NCBI GenBank assembly: GCA_020342235.1
Contig: CP073213.1
Location: 1,094,501 to 1,158,500 of the forward strand
Length of the DNA: 64,000 bases
Direction of reading: 5' to 3'
Origin: Saccharomycopsis phalli
Taxonomy: Eukaryota; Ascomycota; Saccharomycetes; Ascoideales; Saccharomycopsidaceae
Shown here: piece after piece, positions 36,083-45,949 of the stretch
Numbering within the stretch: the first letter of the stretch is position 1
How the letters are laid out: each line of letters starts with the position of its first letter
Made by a program: the position numbers and the translations under genes
Notes under the pieces: model-generated
Told to the model about the DNA's origin: nothing
The model's input: only the letters and a program-made list of their open reading frames with translations
Database searches by the model: none

Positions 36083-36803
36083 GGGTTATGATTTGTGTAT
36101 TATTGTGTATTACTGTCATTTTGTCATAATTTTCCTATTACTTTGTCTATTGCCTATTACTTTGTCTATTGCCTATTACTTTGTCTATTGCCTGTTACTT
36201 TGTCTATTGCCTGTTACTTTGTCTATTGCCTATTACTTTTCCTATGTCTATTACTCTGACTATGTCTATTAATCTGTCTATTTTTCCATTACTTTTATGA
36301 CTAATGCTATGCCATGAATATATTTGATATTACTGTCCGATTGTCTATTACTTTGCCTTATTTTGTCTTTTACTCTGTCTATTACTTTTATGACCAATGC
36401 TATGACACGAATCTAATATTACTGTCCAATTGTCTATACTTTGTCTTGTCTATACTTTGTCTTGTCTATACTTTGTCTTGTCTATACTTTGTCTCTTACT
36501 TTTATAACTAATACTATTACCACGAATTTAATATTACTGTCCAATTGTCTATTACATTTATATCTAATGCTTTGCCGAATTTAATATTACTGTCCAATTG
36601 ACTATTACATTTATATCTAATCCTCTCCCCAATTTATTATTACTGTCCGATGTTAGGCTTATACCCAAGGATTTCGCAGGGCTTCCCAATTGAGATTTTT
36701 CAAAACACTTCCTCGGAGGCTTCGGGATTTGAAACCCATGCGTCCCGGACGGCACTACGAGAAAATCAATAATTAACATTTGACTATTTACAATATTCTA
36801 GAT
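36083..36803. other. Intergenic region filled with TTACTTTGTCTATTG repeats
   Basis: A 19-bp unit (TATTACTTTGTCTATTGCC) is repeated about six times at 36130-36240. Larger irregular units with AATATTACTGTCC and CTAATGCTATG recur to about 36650. The remainder next to CYC1 contains a short GC-richer block (36660-36760) of unknown meaning. No coding frame. Confidence 0.7.
36090..36650. repeat. Compound pyrimidine-rich minisatellite downstream of CSN2
   Basis: Starts about 10-40 bp after the CSN2 stop codon. It has an inner 19-bp period (TATTACTTTGTCTATTGCC), then longer units of 60-110 bp sharing AATATTACTGTCCAATTGTC. Confidence 0.85.
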
Positions 36804-37175
36804 TTATTTGGTAGCATCCAACAAGTAGGTGATGAGGTCGTTTCTGTCCTTCTCCTTCTTGAGTCCGCCAAAGGCCATCTTAGTACCTGGAATGTACTTC
36901 TTTGGGTTCACCAAGTACTCGGACATGGTGTCTGGAGACCACTTGACGGCCTTCTTGACGTTGGCGTCAGTGTAGGAGTATCCTGCGGCTTGTCCCGAGA
37001 GTCTTCCAAAGACCCCGTTCAAGTTAGGACCGACTTTGTGTGGACCGCCCTTCTCGGTGGTGTGACATTGCAAACATCTAGTTTTGAATAAATTAGCACC
37101 CTTTTTCAAGTTTCCTAATTGTTAGCTATGGCTAAGGAACGTGATGGTTAACTTACCTTCTTTAAATTCAGCCAT
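36804..37175 (-). CDS. CYC1: Cytochrome c, one intron
   Basis: Intermembrane-space electron carrier between complexes III and IV. Exon 1 (37175-37157) encodes MAEFKE plus the first base of Gly7; exon 2 (37114-36804) completes a 109-residue protein. The haem-binding CLQCH is present, as is the axial Met in PGTKMAFGG and the conserved NLNGVFGR and [12 protein letters not shown] segments. An earlier in-frame start does not exist in exon 2, so the intron is needed to reach an ATG. Codon bias is strong, as expected for an abundant protein. Confidence 0.96.
37115..37156 (-). other. Intron of cytochrome c, 42 nt
   Basis: Minus strand starts GTAAGT and ends GCTAACAATTAG. The branch CTAAC is followed by six bases to the end. 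It splits a Gly codon (phase 1) and joins MAEFKEG to NLKKGANLF. Confidence 0.92.
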
Positions 37176-37846
37176 TGTTGATTATGTACTTTGTTCTGGA
37201 AAAGAAAAGACCGAGAAAAATATTTCAGATTAAATAGCGCTACGATTTCCAATCGGCTTGCTCTCACTGGCTACAGCGGTTGCGAGCGATGTCCTGGCTT
37301 CGGGGGATTTCGGAGTGCGTTGCGAGCGATTATAGCCGTTGAGACAAGTAGGGTTGAGATGAAAGATTTGACAAAAAAAAAAAAAAAAGCTAATATTATA
37401 AATTGCAAATAAAAATGGACGTGTATTTGAATAAATTTCCATTGAGCTGTAGTTTTATACCAAGGCGGAGTATGCTGGGTATTATCATTTATGCCAATGT
37501 TATGCTGAGAGGTATATCATGTCATTAGATGGAGTGTAATAACATCGGCAAATGTGTCAAGGCTAAATATACTTTTTGCCAAGGCTATAACCGAGGTTAA
37601 CGTTGGGATTTCGGAATATCTTTGGGGAGCCGCATTGGCATAGTAATATATTCAGTTGTAGGAATCCCACCATCACTTCCATGCACTATACCAGTCTTTG
37701 AACCAGTCTAAAGTCTACACCACTCCAAAATCTACACCAAACATTTACACACCAACACCTACACACTAACCTATATCATTGTTAATATTCACTATTTGCT
37801 AATATTCACTATTTGCTAATATTCACTATTTGCTACTATATTATAC
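37176..37846. other. Spacer between cytochrome c and pyruvate decarboxylase
   Basis: CYC1 promoter with a long A-tract (37375-37388), then AT-rich sequence and, ten bases from the PDC stop codon, three perfect 17-bp units (37784-37834). No gene is visible. Confidence 0.55.
37784..37834. repeat. Three perfect 17-bp units next to the PDC stop codon
   Basis: Unit AATATTCACTATTTGCT, repeated exactly at 37784, 37801 and 37818. It lies 12 bp from the PDC stop codon. Confidence 0.95.
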
Positions 37847-39568
37847 TCATTTGGCATTGGTGCTGGCAGTCAACTTGGCCTGCTTGACAAGAGCAACTGG
37901 AGCATCCATAGTTGGAAAGTACAACTCAACAAGTCTGATCTTGTCAGGAGTGGCAAAGCTCTTGTCGGTGAACATTTCTCCGACATCATTGACGGTCTTG
38001 ACGACGCGGTTCTCGTAAGTACCTGGTTGTGCGCCAAACACCTCGAGCAACTGCTGATGCTTCCAAGACTGGATCTCGTTGTACTGTGCGGTTGGACCGT
38101 GGATCAACTTCTCGATGGTGTAACCGTTGTTGTTGAGCACAAAGATGTATGGCTTCAAGTTCCATCTGATCATGGTGGAGATTTCCTGCACCGTCAACTG
38201 GAGCGAGCCATCACCAACAAACAAAATCACACGCTTTGGCTCCTTCAATTCGGAGCTGGCAAACGCTGCGCCAAGAGTGGATCCAACAGTGTAGCCAATG
38301 GATCCCCACAAGACCTGGGAGATTCCAGTGGCATGTGGAGGGAATTTGGTGGACGAGATTCCAAATGCCGAGGTTCCAGTCTCGGTGATGATGATATCGC
38401 CCTCTCTAAGCCACGAGGAGAGCTCGACCCAGAACCAGGACTGGTTGATCTTGGTCAATTCCACCTGGGAGGTGGCGCTGTTGATGACCTTCTTGAATGG
38501 GATTGGGTGGTCCTCGACCCGGTATCCCTTACAGGCCTCGAGCAAACGTGCGGTCCACTTGCTGTCGTTGACGATCTTCGGCAAGATCTTCTCCATGGCG
38601 ACGCCGTTGTAGATGGCTCTTCTGATCTTGAGATGGTCCGAGTGGAACTCAATGATGTTGTTGGTCTTGTAGCCGTACGTAAACGACCCGGTGTTAAAGT
38701 CCGACATCATTCCCCCCAAGGAAATCACCAAATCCGTCGACTCAACAAGGGCCTTTACCTCAGGGTCGGTCAAACTGCCAATGTACACTCCACCGAACCG
38801 TGGGTTCTTCTCCTCGACAGCCGAACGGCCCATTGGTGTGACAAACGACGCAAACTTGGTGAGCTCAATGAGCTTGTTTGCCTCCTTGGTGACGTTGTGG
38901 CGCAACGTGCACGCGTCCACCAAGATGATTGGGTTCTTGGCCGCGGAAATCAACTTGAGAATCTCGTCAAACACCTCTTTTTCGGTCTCGGCATCGTTTT
39001 CCGGGAGAGAAAGGTCGATTGGCGCCTGGAGCAACGAGGCACTGACGTCCTTGTCGACAAAGTTCGTTGGGAGCGCAAGATACACTGGTCTTTGGCGGGT
39101 GTAAGCGGCCTTGATGGCGGCATCGACGGTTTGTGCGGCGTCGTTGATCGAGGTCACAGAGAAGGTCTCGCAGGAGATCTTCAGGGACATTTCCTTGAAC
39201 ACCTGGAAGTTTCCATTGCCCAAAGTGTGGTGGAGCAACAACTTCTCGGCCTGAGACTCGGTAGAAGGCACTCCGACAATGTGGATCAAGCCGACGTGCT
39301 CGGAGTATGCACCAGCGACTGCGTTCAATGCAGACAATTCTCCGACACCAAATGTGGTAATAAGGGCCCCAAGGCGCTTGACGCGCGAGTACCCATCGGC
39401 AGCGTAACCAGCGTTCAACTCGTTGGCGTTACCGGCCCACTTCATGCCCGGCACGTCGTAAATGTAGTCCAACAAGGCGAGATTGAAGTCGCCTGGAAGA
39501 CCAAACACGGTCTCGACTTCCACTTGCTTAAGACGCTCAAAGAGATATTTTCCCAATGGTAAAGACAT
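37847..39568 (-). CDS. PDC11: Pyruvate decarboxylase
   Basis: Cytosolic thiamine-diphosphate enzyme converting pyruvate to acetaldehyde for ethanol fermentation. The 573 residues are very close to S. cerevisiae Pdc1 throughout. Catalytic features are intact: Glu50 in GNANELNAGYAADGYSR, the His pair in LLLHHTLG, and the ThDP/Mg motif GDGSLQLTV... ending NNNGYTIEKLIHGP. Codon bias is extreme and no CTG is used at conserved leucines, as expected for a highly expressed gene in a CUG-Ser yeast. A TATATAAA element lies about 50 bp upstream of the ATG (39617-39624). The symbol follows the Candida naming and is only a label for the main PDC. Confidence 0.95.
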   Translation of the reverse strand: MSLPLGKYLFERLKQVEVETVFGLPGDFNLALLDYIYDVPGMKWAGNANELNAGYAADGYSRVKRLGALITTFGVGELSALNAVAGAYSEHVGLIHIVGVPSTESQAEKLLLHHTLGNGNFQVFKEMSLKISCETFSVTSINDAAQTVDAAIKAAYTRQRPVYLALPTNFVDKDVSASLLQAPIDLSLPENDAETEKEVFDEILKLISAAKNPIILVDACTLRHNVTKEANKLIELTKFASFVTPMGRSAVEEKNPRFGGVYIGSLTDPEVKALVESTDLVISLGGMMSDFNTGSFTYGYKTNNIIEFHSDHLKIRRAIYNGVAMEKILPKIVNDSKWTARLLEACKGYRVEDHPIPFKKVINSATSQVELTKINQSWFWVELSSWLREGDIIITETGTSAFGISSTKFPPHATGISQVLWGSIGYTVGSTLGAAFASSELKEPKRVILFVGDGSLQLTVQEISTMIRWNLKPYIFVLNNNGYTIEKLIHGPTAQYNEIQSWKHQQLLEVFGAQPGTYENRVVKTVNDVGEMFTDKSFATPDKIRLVELYFPTMDAPVALVKQAKLTASTNAK

Positions 39569-40248
39569 GTTTATTATAGTTGTTGTTGTGTGTCCAATCC
39601 CGAGAAACCACCCGCTTTATATAGTGAGCAATCGAGCATGAGCTGATCCATCTCAAGGCACCCCCTTTTTGACAGCTCCTGCTGCCATGGTCGGCCCACG
39701 CACATTGTATTCACAATAGGCAAATCCGCCCACGGAAAAATTTTCTGAAACAGACACCCGGATAATATGACTATACCGGACATGTACAAGAATATCCCCA
39801 TCACCTGCCGTCTTCCTCACCTGCTGCCTTCCTCACCTGTTGTTTGTCACGAGTTGACCCTTTGGTCACCAGCCCACCGTTGCTGCCCAATTAGACCGAC
39901 TACACCCCCCGAAAAAAAATCACCCAATTCCTCGCCCTGCATCACATCACACTCGCCAAAAGGGACACCCCCTCATCCAATCGCCATCTCACATCCTCAT
40001 GAACCTCGCAGTTGCCAAACAATGTGGTTGTGTGCCCGGACAGAATCACGTTGGCACAGACTAGTAAATCGTGACCGGGTGGTAAGTGGTTGTGTGCACT
40101 GGTATGCCATAGCTGTTGGTTTGTGCCCTGGCTTGTATCCACCGCTTTGCCCCGTCTTGTGCCCCGCCCCGCTGGTTAAGTGCCCGGCAAATTCCCTTGA
40201 CACCCATTGTGCATCTAGTACTAATTAGTTTATCAATGCTCTCTTGCC
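39569..40248. other. Shared promoter region of PDC and SSY1
   Basis: Divergent 680-bp region. Besides the PDC TATA box it has a short repeat of TTCCTCACCTGCTG units (about 39809-39840) and several C-tracts. Nothing diagnostic was found for SSY1. Confidence 0.5.
39617..39624 (-). promoter_or_regulatory. TATA box of pyruvate decarboxylase
   Basis: TATATAAA on the minus strand, about 50 bp upstream of the start codon, followed by GCGGG. Confidence 0.6.
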
Positions 40249-43173
40249 ATGAGTTTGCTCTATAAAGACTACCTCAAGAAAAAGGTGTCGCACCAGCTGC
40301 ACGAGAGCCAATCTGAGGATCCTATAGAGCCGCTTAAACATCCCAGAGGCCGTGCAAAACCCTTATCTGAGGATCAAGTGGAGCAGCCCACTGAGACTGG
40401 GCTATCGGACGACGATGCTGGTTTGAGCAAGGGAGAAACCTCGGAAAAGAGCCCAGTGAGCCCCGACAATGAGGTTTCGATGCTTTCAAACTTGTTCCCC
40501 TCGTTCAACCTCATTAGTTTTCCCTCAGGAAGGCAGAAGGAAAGCGACGAAGATGACCAGCAGGATGACGAGACGGCGTCGCTAAATTGGTCGATGGACG
40601 ACTCGATTGTTCAGCAGATGATGGACGAGCTCTTTGACGGAGACGGGTTGCGTGTGGATAAGGTGAATGACAAGAATTTCTACTCGACATACTATGAGAA
40701 TTTGCGGCAAAAGAAGGACGGGAAAAGCCCGGTGGTCGAGGAATCGGGCGACTACCAGAGGTATATTCAGGAGTTCAAGAAGGAGTATATTATTGAGGGC
40801 CGGGTGAAGAAGGAGTTGGAGAAGCGCAGGATGCTCACCGATAACTTGAACCGCAAGAACGTGTTGAACGTGATCAGCAGCGAAAACTACTTGTCGGAGA
40901 ACTTCTACGACCCGCTGGACGCGCCGGAAGTCGACTTGTCGGAAAAGAGCAGTCCGCGGATGAACTTTTTGAAGAAGAAAAGCTTGGCCAGCTTTGGGTC
41001 GAAAACCAGTCCCTGGATCGAACGACGCTCGCCGTTGCTTATGCGCGAGTTCAAGGAGGAGGAGAGTGCCCAGTCCGACTTTGAGACAAGACGCGGTCCT
41101 GTGAACCCGTTCCGGCCCACTGGGTCTGAGTCGTTGAGCAACAGTCTTTACTTGTCGGAACATCATGCGATTTCCGTCGACATGGACGATGACTCGTTGC
41201 GGACACACAACATCGACGACAGCATGTCGTACATCAATCCAGTTAAGGTCAAGTCGCGCAAGAAGGAGCTGAACTTGTATAACATCCACAGTGGCTCGTC
41301 GCACAGCAGCGACATCAGCGTCGAGCCAATCAGCGTCGACGAGCAGCACGCAAAGGAGCCGGACGGGGTGTCACGGGTGTCGAGCAACGGCGCAGGGTAC
41401 CTGAAGAGTTACGGGCTCCATCGGAAGTTGACGCAGCGGCATCTCCAGATGATTGCGCTTTCCGGGACCCTCGGCGTGGGTTTGTACCTCAGCTCGTCGA
41501 AGATATTTCTGATTAGCGGGCCGTTGGGCACGCTTCTTGGATTTGCCATTGCGGGATCGGTGGTGATGTGCACGATGCTCTCGCTCGGCGAAATGATCTC
41601 GTTTATTCCGTTGGTGGGTGGGGTTTCAGGCATTGGGTCGCGGTTCGTGGATGAGGCGCTTGGCTTTGCGGCCGGGTTCATTTACTGGCTCAATTACACG
41701 GTCTCGCTTCCCTCGGAGCTTACAGCTGGTACAATCATGTTGAGCTACTACGACAACATTGATCTTCCTGGGAAGATGGCGGCGGTGTGGATCTCGTGTT
41801 TCCTTGCGTGGATCATTGCCGTAAATCTCTTGGACGTCCGAGTATATGGGGAACTTGAGTTCTTGTTGTCGATCTTGAAATTGGCAGTGGTGCTCCTTTC
41901 GATTCTTCTAAACATCATCATCAACACCGGCGCAATGCCCCCGCTTCACCAGGCCATGGGCTTTAAATTCTGGGACTCGTCCCAGAGCCAGCCGGAAAAG
42001 GGACTCACCTACGGACTTTTCCGGCCGACGTTCGACCTCACAGACAACGGCACAGGGTCCTTGGACGGGATTGGCGGAAACACAGGCCGCTTTCTCAGCG
42101 TGTTGGTCTCGTGTTGTATCGCTTCGTACGCCTATGTGGGGACCGAGATCGTTGTCATTGTCGCCGGTGAGGCTAAACACCCTCGTCGTGCGCTCCCGTC
42201 GGCGACAAACAGCATCTTCTGGCGTATCTTGGTGTTCTACCTCGTGGCGATATTCTGCGTAAGCCTCAACTTTTACGCCGGCGATCCGCGACTCCTCCGG
42301 TACAGACTCCTACCCAAGCCGAATCCCCAGCCGTCCGACATGGCTATCCAACAAGGGGTCGTGCAAATGTTGGGCGCCACCCAGTGCACCAAGGAAAAGA
42401 ACCAGCTGCGGCTCAAAGGCTTTGCAGGGTTCTTCAATGGGAACCAGTCGCCGTGGATCATTGCGTTCCAAAACGCGCACCAGTGCTCCTTGTCGTCGCT
42501 CTTCAACGCCATGTTCGTGGTGTTTGCGCTCTCCGCAGGATCCTCTCAGTTATACGCCTCGAGCCGCACGTTGTACCAGATGGCGATCCAAGGAAAGGCC
42601 CCGTCCATCTTCACCAGGTGCAGCAGACAGGGGGTGCCGTACGTCGCGGTTCTCTTCCTGGGCCTCTTTGGAGGACTCGCGTACTTGTCGATTGGAGCAG
42701 ACTCCAACTATGTTTTCCAACGGCTCATGACGATCTGTGCCACGTCGGGTGAAATCGTGTGGGCATGTATGTGTTTGGCGTTCATCCGCTACTACTACGG
42801 ATTGAAGCTGAGAACCGACCTCATCAGCCGGAACTCCGCGTCGTTTCCATACTGCGCACCGTTCCAGCCGTTTTTGGCGTACTATGGACTCATTGTTGGC
42901 ACGATCTTGTTTCTCTCAACTGGAATTACAGTGTTTCTCAAGGACAGCTGGAGCGGGGAGTTTTTTATCACGAGCTACGGGAGCTTGATTTTGTTTATTG
43001 TATTATATTTGGGCTACAAGTTCATCAAGGGCACGAAGATTGTAAAGATTGAGCAGATTCAGTTGGACATTGGCCGTAAGGAGTTGGATAAGATTGTCTG
43101 GGAGGAAACAAAGGCGTATAGCAGTAACTTGAAGGAGAAGGTGTTTAAGGTTCTCACCATTGTGTTTGGTTAG
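40249..43173 (+). CDS. SSY1: Amino-acid sensor Ssy1 of the SPS pathway
   Basis: Plasma-membrane permease homologue that senses external amino acids and, with Ptr3 and Ssy5, triggers processing of Stp factors. The 974 residues have a long hydrophilic N-tail of about 385 residues, the hallmark that separates Ssy1/Csy1 from transporting permeases. The tail contains an acidic motif WSMDDSIVQQMMDELF and Ser-rich stretches. The permease part starts KLTQRHLQMIALSGTLGVG and has about twelve transmembrane segments, including PLVGGVSGIGSRFVDEALGF and the conserved VGTEIVVIVAGEAKHPRRA. A larger extracellular loop with several Cys and Gln residues lies near residue 690-720. The start is the first ATG. 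Confidence 0.9.
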   Translation: MSLLYKDYLKKKVSHQLHESQSEDPIEPLKHPRGRAKPLSEDQVEQPTETGLSDDDAGLSKGETSEKSPVSPDNEVSMLSNLFPSFNLISFPSGRQKESDEDDQQDDETASLNWSMDDSIVQQMMDELFDGDGLRVDKVNDKNFYSTYYENLRQKKDGKSPVVEESGDYQRYIQEFKKEYIIEGRVKKELEKRRMLTDNLNRKNVLNVISSENYLSENFYDPLDAPEVDLSEKSSPRMNFLKKKSLASFGSKTSPWIERRSPLLMREFKEEESAQSDFETRRGPVNPFRPTGSESLSNSLYLSEHHAISVDMDDDSLRTHNIDDSMSYINPVKVKSRKKELNLYNIHSGSSHSSDISVEPISVDEQHAKEPDGVSRVSSNGAGYLKSYGLHRKLTQRHLQMIALSGTLGVGLYLSSSKIFLISGPLGTLLGFAIAGSVVMCTMLSLGEMISFIPLVGGVSGIGSRFVDEALGFAAGFIYWLNYTVSLPSELTAGTIMLSYYDNIDLPGKMAAVWISCFLAWIIAVNLLDVRVYGELEFLLSILKLAVVLLSILLNIIINTGAMPPLHQAMGFKFWDSSQSQPEKGLTYGLFRPTFDLTDNGTGSLDGIGGNTGRFLSVLVSCCIASYAYVGTEIVVIVAGEAKHPRRALPSATNSIFWRILVFYLVAIFCVSLNFYAGDPRLLRYRLLPKPNPQPSDMAIQQGVVQMLGATQCTKEKNQLRLKGFAGFFNGNQSPWIIAFQNAHQCSLSSLFNAMFVVFALSAGSSQLYASSRTLYQMAIQGKAPSIFTRCSRQGVPYVAVLFLGLFGGLAYLSIGADSNYVFQRLMTICATSGEIVWACMCLAFIRYYYGLKLRTDLISRNSASFPYCAPFQPFLAYYGLIVGTILFLSTGITVFLKDSWSGEFFITSYGSLILFIVLYLGYKFIKGTKIVKIEQIQLDIGRKELDKIVWEETKAYSSNLKEKVFKVLTIVFG

Positions 43174-43214
43174 TGTATTATGTTCGCAGAAGCGGTGTGA
43201 TTTGTGGGTTAATT

Positions 43215-43420
43215 AGGTATGGTTTATAATTGTAATGGAGTTATCATGTGTAATGGAGTTGTAATGTATGGAGATGCAATGTATGGAGTTGTAGTGTATG
43301 GAGATGTAATGTAAGGAGTTGTAATCTGTAATGGAGATGTAATGTATAATGAAGTTATCATGTATAATGGAGGTATTATGTATAATGAGTTGTAATGGTT
43401 AATGGAGTTGTTGTATTTCT
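43215..43420. repeat. Irregular GGAGTTGTAATG array downstream of SSY1
   Basis: About a dozen imperfect units (AATGGAGTTGTAATGTAT, GGAGATGTAATGTA). Confidence 0.8.
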
Positions 43421-44035
43421 TGGTGTAGTTTGTACAATTCTTATGGTAGTCAACTAAACTACACTGCTGGCTTCATTTTGGGACTTGACTTCTACAAATT
43501 TGTTCCATAGGGACCATACAACAATTAGAGTAATTACATATTGCCATTTTATCTCATTGCACTTCCATTTTCTCGTATTACATTTGCCATTTCTCATTGC
43601 ACTTTCATTTCCTCAGATTGCCGTTTCTTGTACAATTCTCGTACTTTGCCCGCATTTTAAATCTTGTTTCATCGCTAGCCACTCAAATGTTCATGTTTGG
43701 CATCTTTAAGTTGTGTAGTCATTAATCAACTTACTAGCGCAGTGAACAGCAAATAGAATTTGCCAAGGTACATTGGCAATGTCCGATTAAGCATGTCTAA
43801 GGATACATGTACAGGATTCGTGACTAAGTTTACTAAAAGGCATCACCTTTGGGCTTCTTTTGTCTGGCTGTCACCTGATGGAAGCTAGTCCGAATTAGAA
43901 TACAATCAGAATACGATATGCACTTAGGAATCCAAAGGGCTCGACACTATCTCAATGGCTCTCAATCTTGGTTGGGTGATTTCAAACATGTATACAGTGT
44001 AATGCACTTGGAACTGCACTGCCGTCCAAAGTTAT

Positions 44036-44155
44036 CATCGATATCATCGATATCATCGATATCATCAATATCATCAATATCATCTGATTATCAATATCAT
44101 CTGATTATCAATATTATCAATATCATCTGATTATCAATATTATCAATATCATCAT
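44036..44155. repeat. 9-bp ATATCATCG/ATATCATCA array downstream of ISY1
   Basis: Starts with five to six 9-bp units and continues as longer units that add TCTGATTATCA. Confidence 0.88.
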
Positions 44156-44249
44156 AAATGTCCACTGTTGATTATGTCCACTGATTATGTCCACTGATTA
44201 TGCCCATTATGCCCAGTATATCCATTGGCCATTCATTATGCCCACTTTC

Positions 44250-44933
44250 TCACGTCATATTCAACCTCTCCATCATCAATCTCCGCTTCCGTTCAACCAA
44301 ATACTTCTCTGAATCTTCTAGACTCGTCACATCACTGCTAATACTATCCAACACCGTATTCGGAACCCCATCCAACTTTTCGCGCTTCTTGAGTAGCATG
44401 CTGCTGATTCCAGACTCAGAATCCACTAGTCTCTCATCATTAAACCCATAATAGTCCGGGTCAAGCAGATTAATCCTCAGCTGCACATCGCTGTCCGCAT
44501 CCTCCGTACCTTTTTCCTCCAAACTTTCCTTCTCCTTCTTCAAATCAAGCAACCGCTTCACCTCCGGTAGCTCTCTAGCCCTTCCAAAGTACCGATAATT
44601 GTCAATCTTCACACCCCCAATGCCGCCAAACGACGCGTGCCCACCCAACTCTTTGATTCGATACTCCCAGGCAGTCTTCTCCTTGAGCAATTTATTCGCC
44701 TGGTCGTTTAAATCCCGGATCTGGTAGTCGTTTATCAACTCGTCGTGCAACTTTGTCACTCGGTAGTTGATTTCCGCCATGACCTGGTCTCTCCATTTCT
44801 CTGCCAATTTCACGTCGTCGACGTTCTGCACTCGTCTCGGTCTCTTTAACTGGTTCACATCAAGATATCCAAGACTGAGTGCCTTCTGAACCTCCGTGGA
44901 ATTGAGAAGTGTCTTTGCTCTTTCCTTGGACAT
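44250..44933 (-). CDS. ISY1: Pre-mRNA splicing factor Isy1
   Basis: Component of the NineTeen complex in the spliceosome, influencing first-step fidelity near the branch region. The 227 residues match S. cerevisiae Isy1 (235). Conserved elements are the N-terminal SKERAKTLLN, the segment KRPRRVQNVDDVKLAEKWRD, the YQIRDLNDQANKLLKEK helix and ELGGHASFGGIGGVKIDNY followed by YRYFGRARELPEV. A C-terminal helix with ERKRRLMMERL closes the protein. It is the one splicing factor in a window where introns have unusually short branch-to-3' distances. Confidence 0.92.
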   Translation of the reverse strand: MSKERAKTLLNSTEVQKALSLGYLDVNQLKRPRRVQNVDDVKLAEKWRDQVMAEINYRVTKLHDELINDYQIRDLNDQANKLLKEKTAWEYRIKELGGHASFGGIGGVKIDNYRYFGRARELPEVKRLLDLKKEKESLEEKGTEDADSDVQLRINLLDPDYYGFNDERLVDSESGISSMLLKKREKLDGVPNTVLDSISSDVTSLEDSEKYLVERKRRLMMERLNMT

Positions 44934-45949
44934 GTGGTGGGCGGATTGTTATTTTTTGCATATGCACGCGCCAAGATGTATGACGGTGAAATTTTGTGCC
45001 TAGTATTGTCTCTGGAAACATGGTAATGACAATGTATTTGGAAAATCCAGAGGCGGACGGTTGAAGACGCGTATTAAATTACTCGTGGCTGTTTGTGATT
45101 AATTGTGGGTGTTGTGTTTCTGATTCGTGGTGTTTGGTTATTGGTTTGTGATTAGCAAGCACCTTTGAGTCGGTTGATTCTGCTACAAGAGTCGAGTATT
45201 TTGTCGAATTGCGAGGGAATTTGTCTATGTTGGAAATTCCTCTTACAATGATATGTATTACCAAGTAAGAAATATCAGGTAAGAAATGATATACTGGAAA
45301 TATCAGGTAAGAAATGATATACTGGAAATATCAGGTCAAAAATATTGAGCCAGAATTATCAGTTCACAATAAGATTCAGAGCTTTGAAATATCCACCAAG
45401 TATCGTCAAGTAGTCCTACACATAACCTGAAAATACATCTGCTTTGGGAAATACTACAAAGCAGCGGCAGAAAACTGACAACAGAAAATCAAACTACCAA
45501 ATCATTTGACATCACCTCTATCGTCATCATTACTGGCATCATCATTACTGGCATCATCATGAAAACTCCCATTGTCATTATCCTATTTACCACAGCAATC
45601 ACTCTCACCCAATAATTATCTTAAATACAGCCATTTGGACAATTGGGTCAAAATTACTTGCATAAACTCTCCATCACTTCGTGCCTTGAAATCCCATTCA
45701 ATTTACATTGCACCGTTGAACCTCAGACCAACGAAACCACAAACACATTCATTACTTTTATTTTCCTGCCATGAAACCGTCATAATTATTCATTGATACA
45801 CGGCCTATTCAATAGATATTCAGTTTCCTCATGGCGCAGATCTCTGTCCCCATTGAAGTCCACTTTTGGCAAGTACGCTTACCATAACTGAATTTCAATG
45901 GCACACCAACTAGGTCATATATATTGCAAGAAATTCTCAGCATCAAGTA
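44934..45949. other. Divergent promoter region of ISY1 and STE3
   Basis: About 1 kb. It contains a 28-bp tandem repeat (45270-45340) and short ATCATTACTGGC units (45520-45560). I found no convincing Ste12 (TGAAACA) cluster or Mcm1 box before STE3. Confidence 0.5.
45270..45340. repeat. 28-bp tandem repeat upstream of ISY1
   Basis: About 2.5 units beginning AAATATCAGGTAAGAAATGA. Unlike most arrays here it is in a promoter region. Confidence 0.9.

Larger units (their letters stand above)
43174..44249. other. Convergent spacer between SSY1 and ISY1 with two minisatellites
   Basis: Follows SSY1 with a 12-15 bp GGAGTTGTAATGTAT-type array (43215-43420), then about 600 bp of mixed sequence, then a 9-bp ATATCATCG-type array (44036-44155) before the ISY1 stop codon. 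No gene is visible. Confidence 0.6.

Noticed and set aside
36690-36760. A box-B-like GGGTTTCAAATCCC on the minus strand, possible tRNA
   Set aside because: The T-arm does not pair with a seven-base loop and no A-box or acceptor stem is found upstream.
38027-39562. A 511-codon open frame on the plus strand opposite pyruvate decarboxylase
   Set aside because: It is antisense to a clear PDC gene with extreme codon bias, which leaves the opposite frame free of stops. The conceptual protein has no recognisable features.
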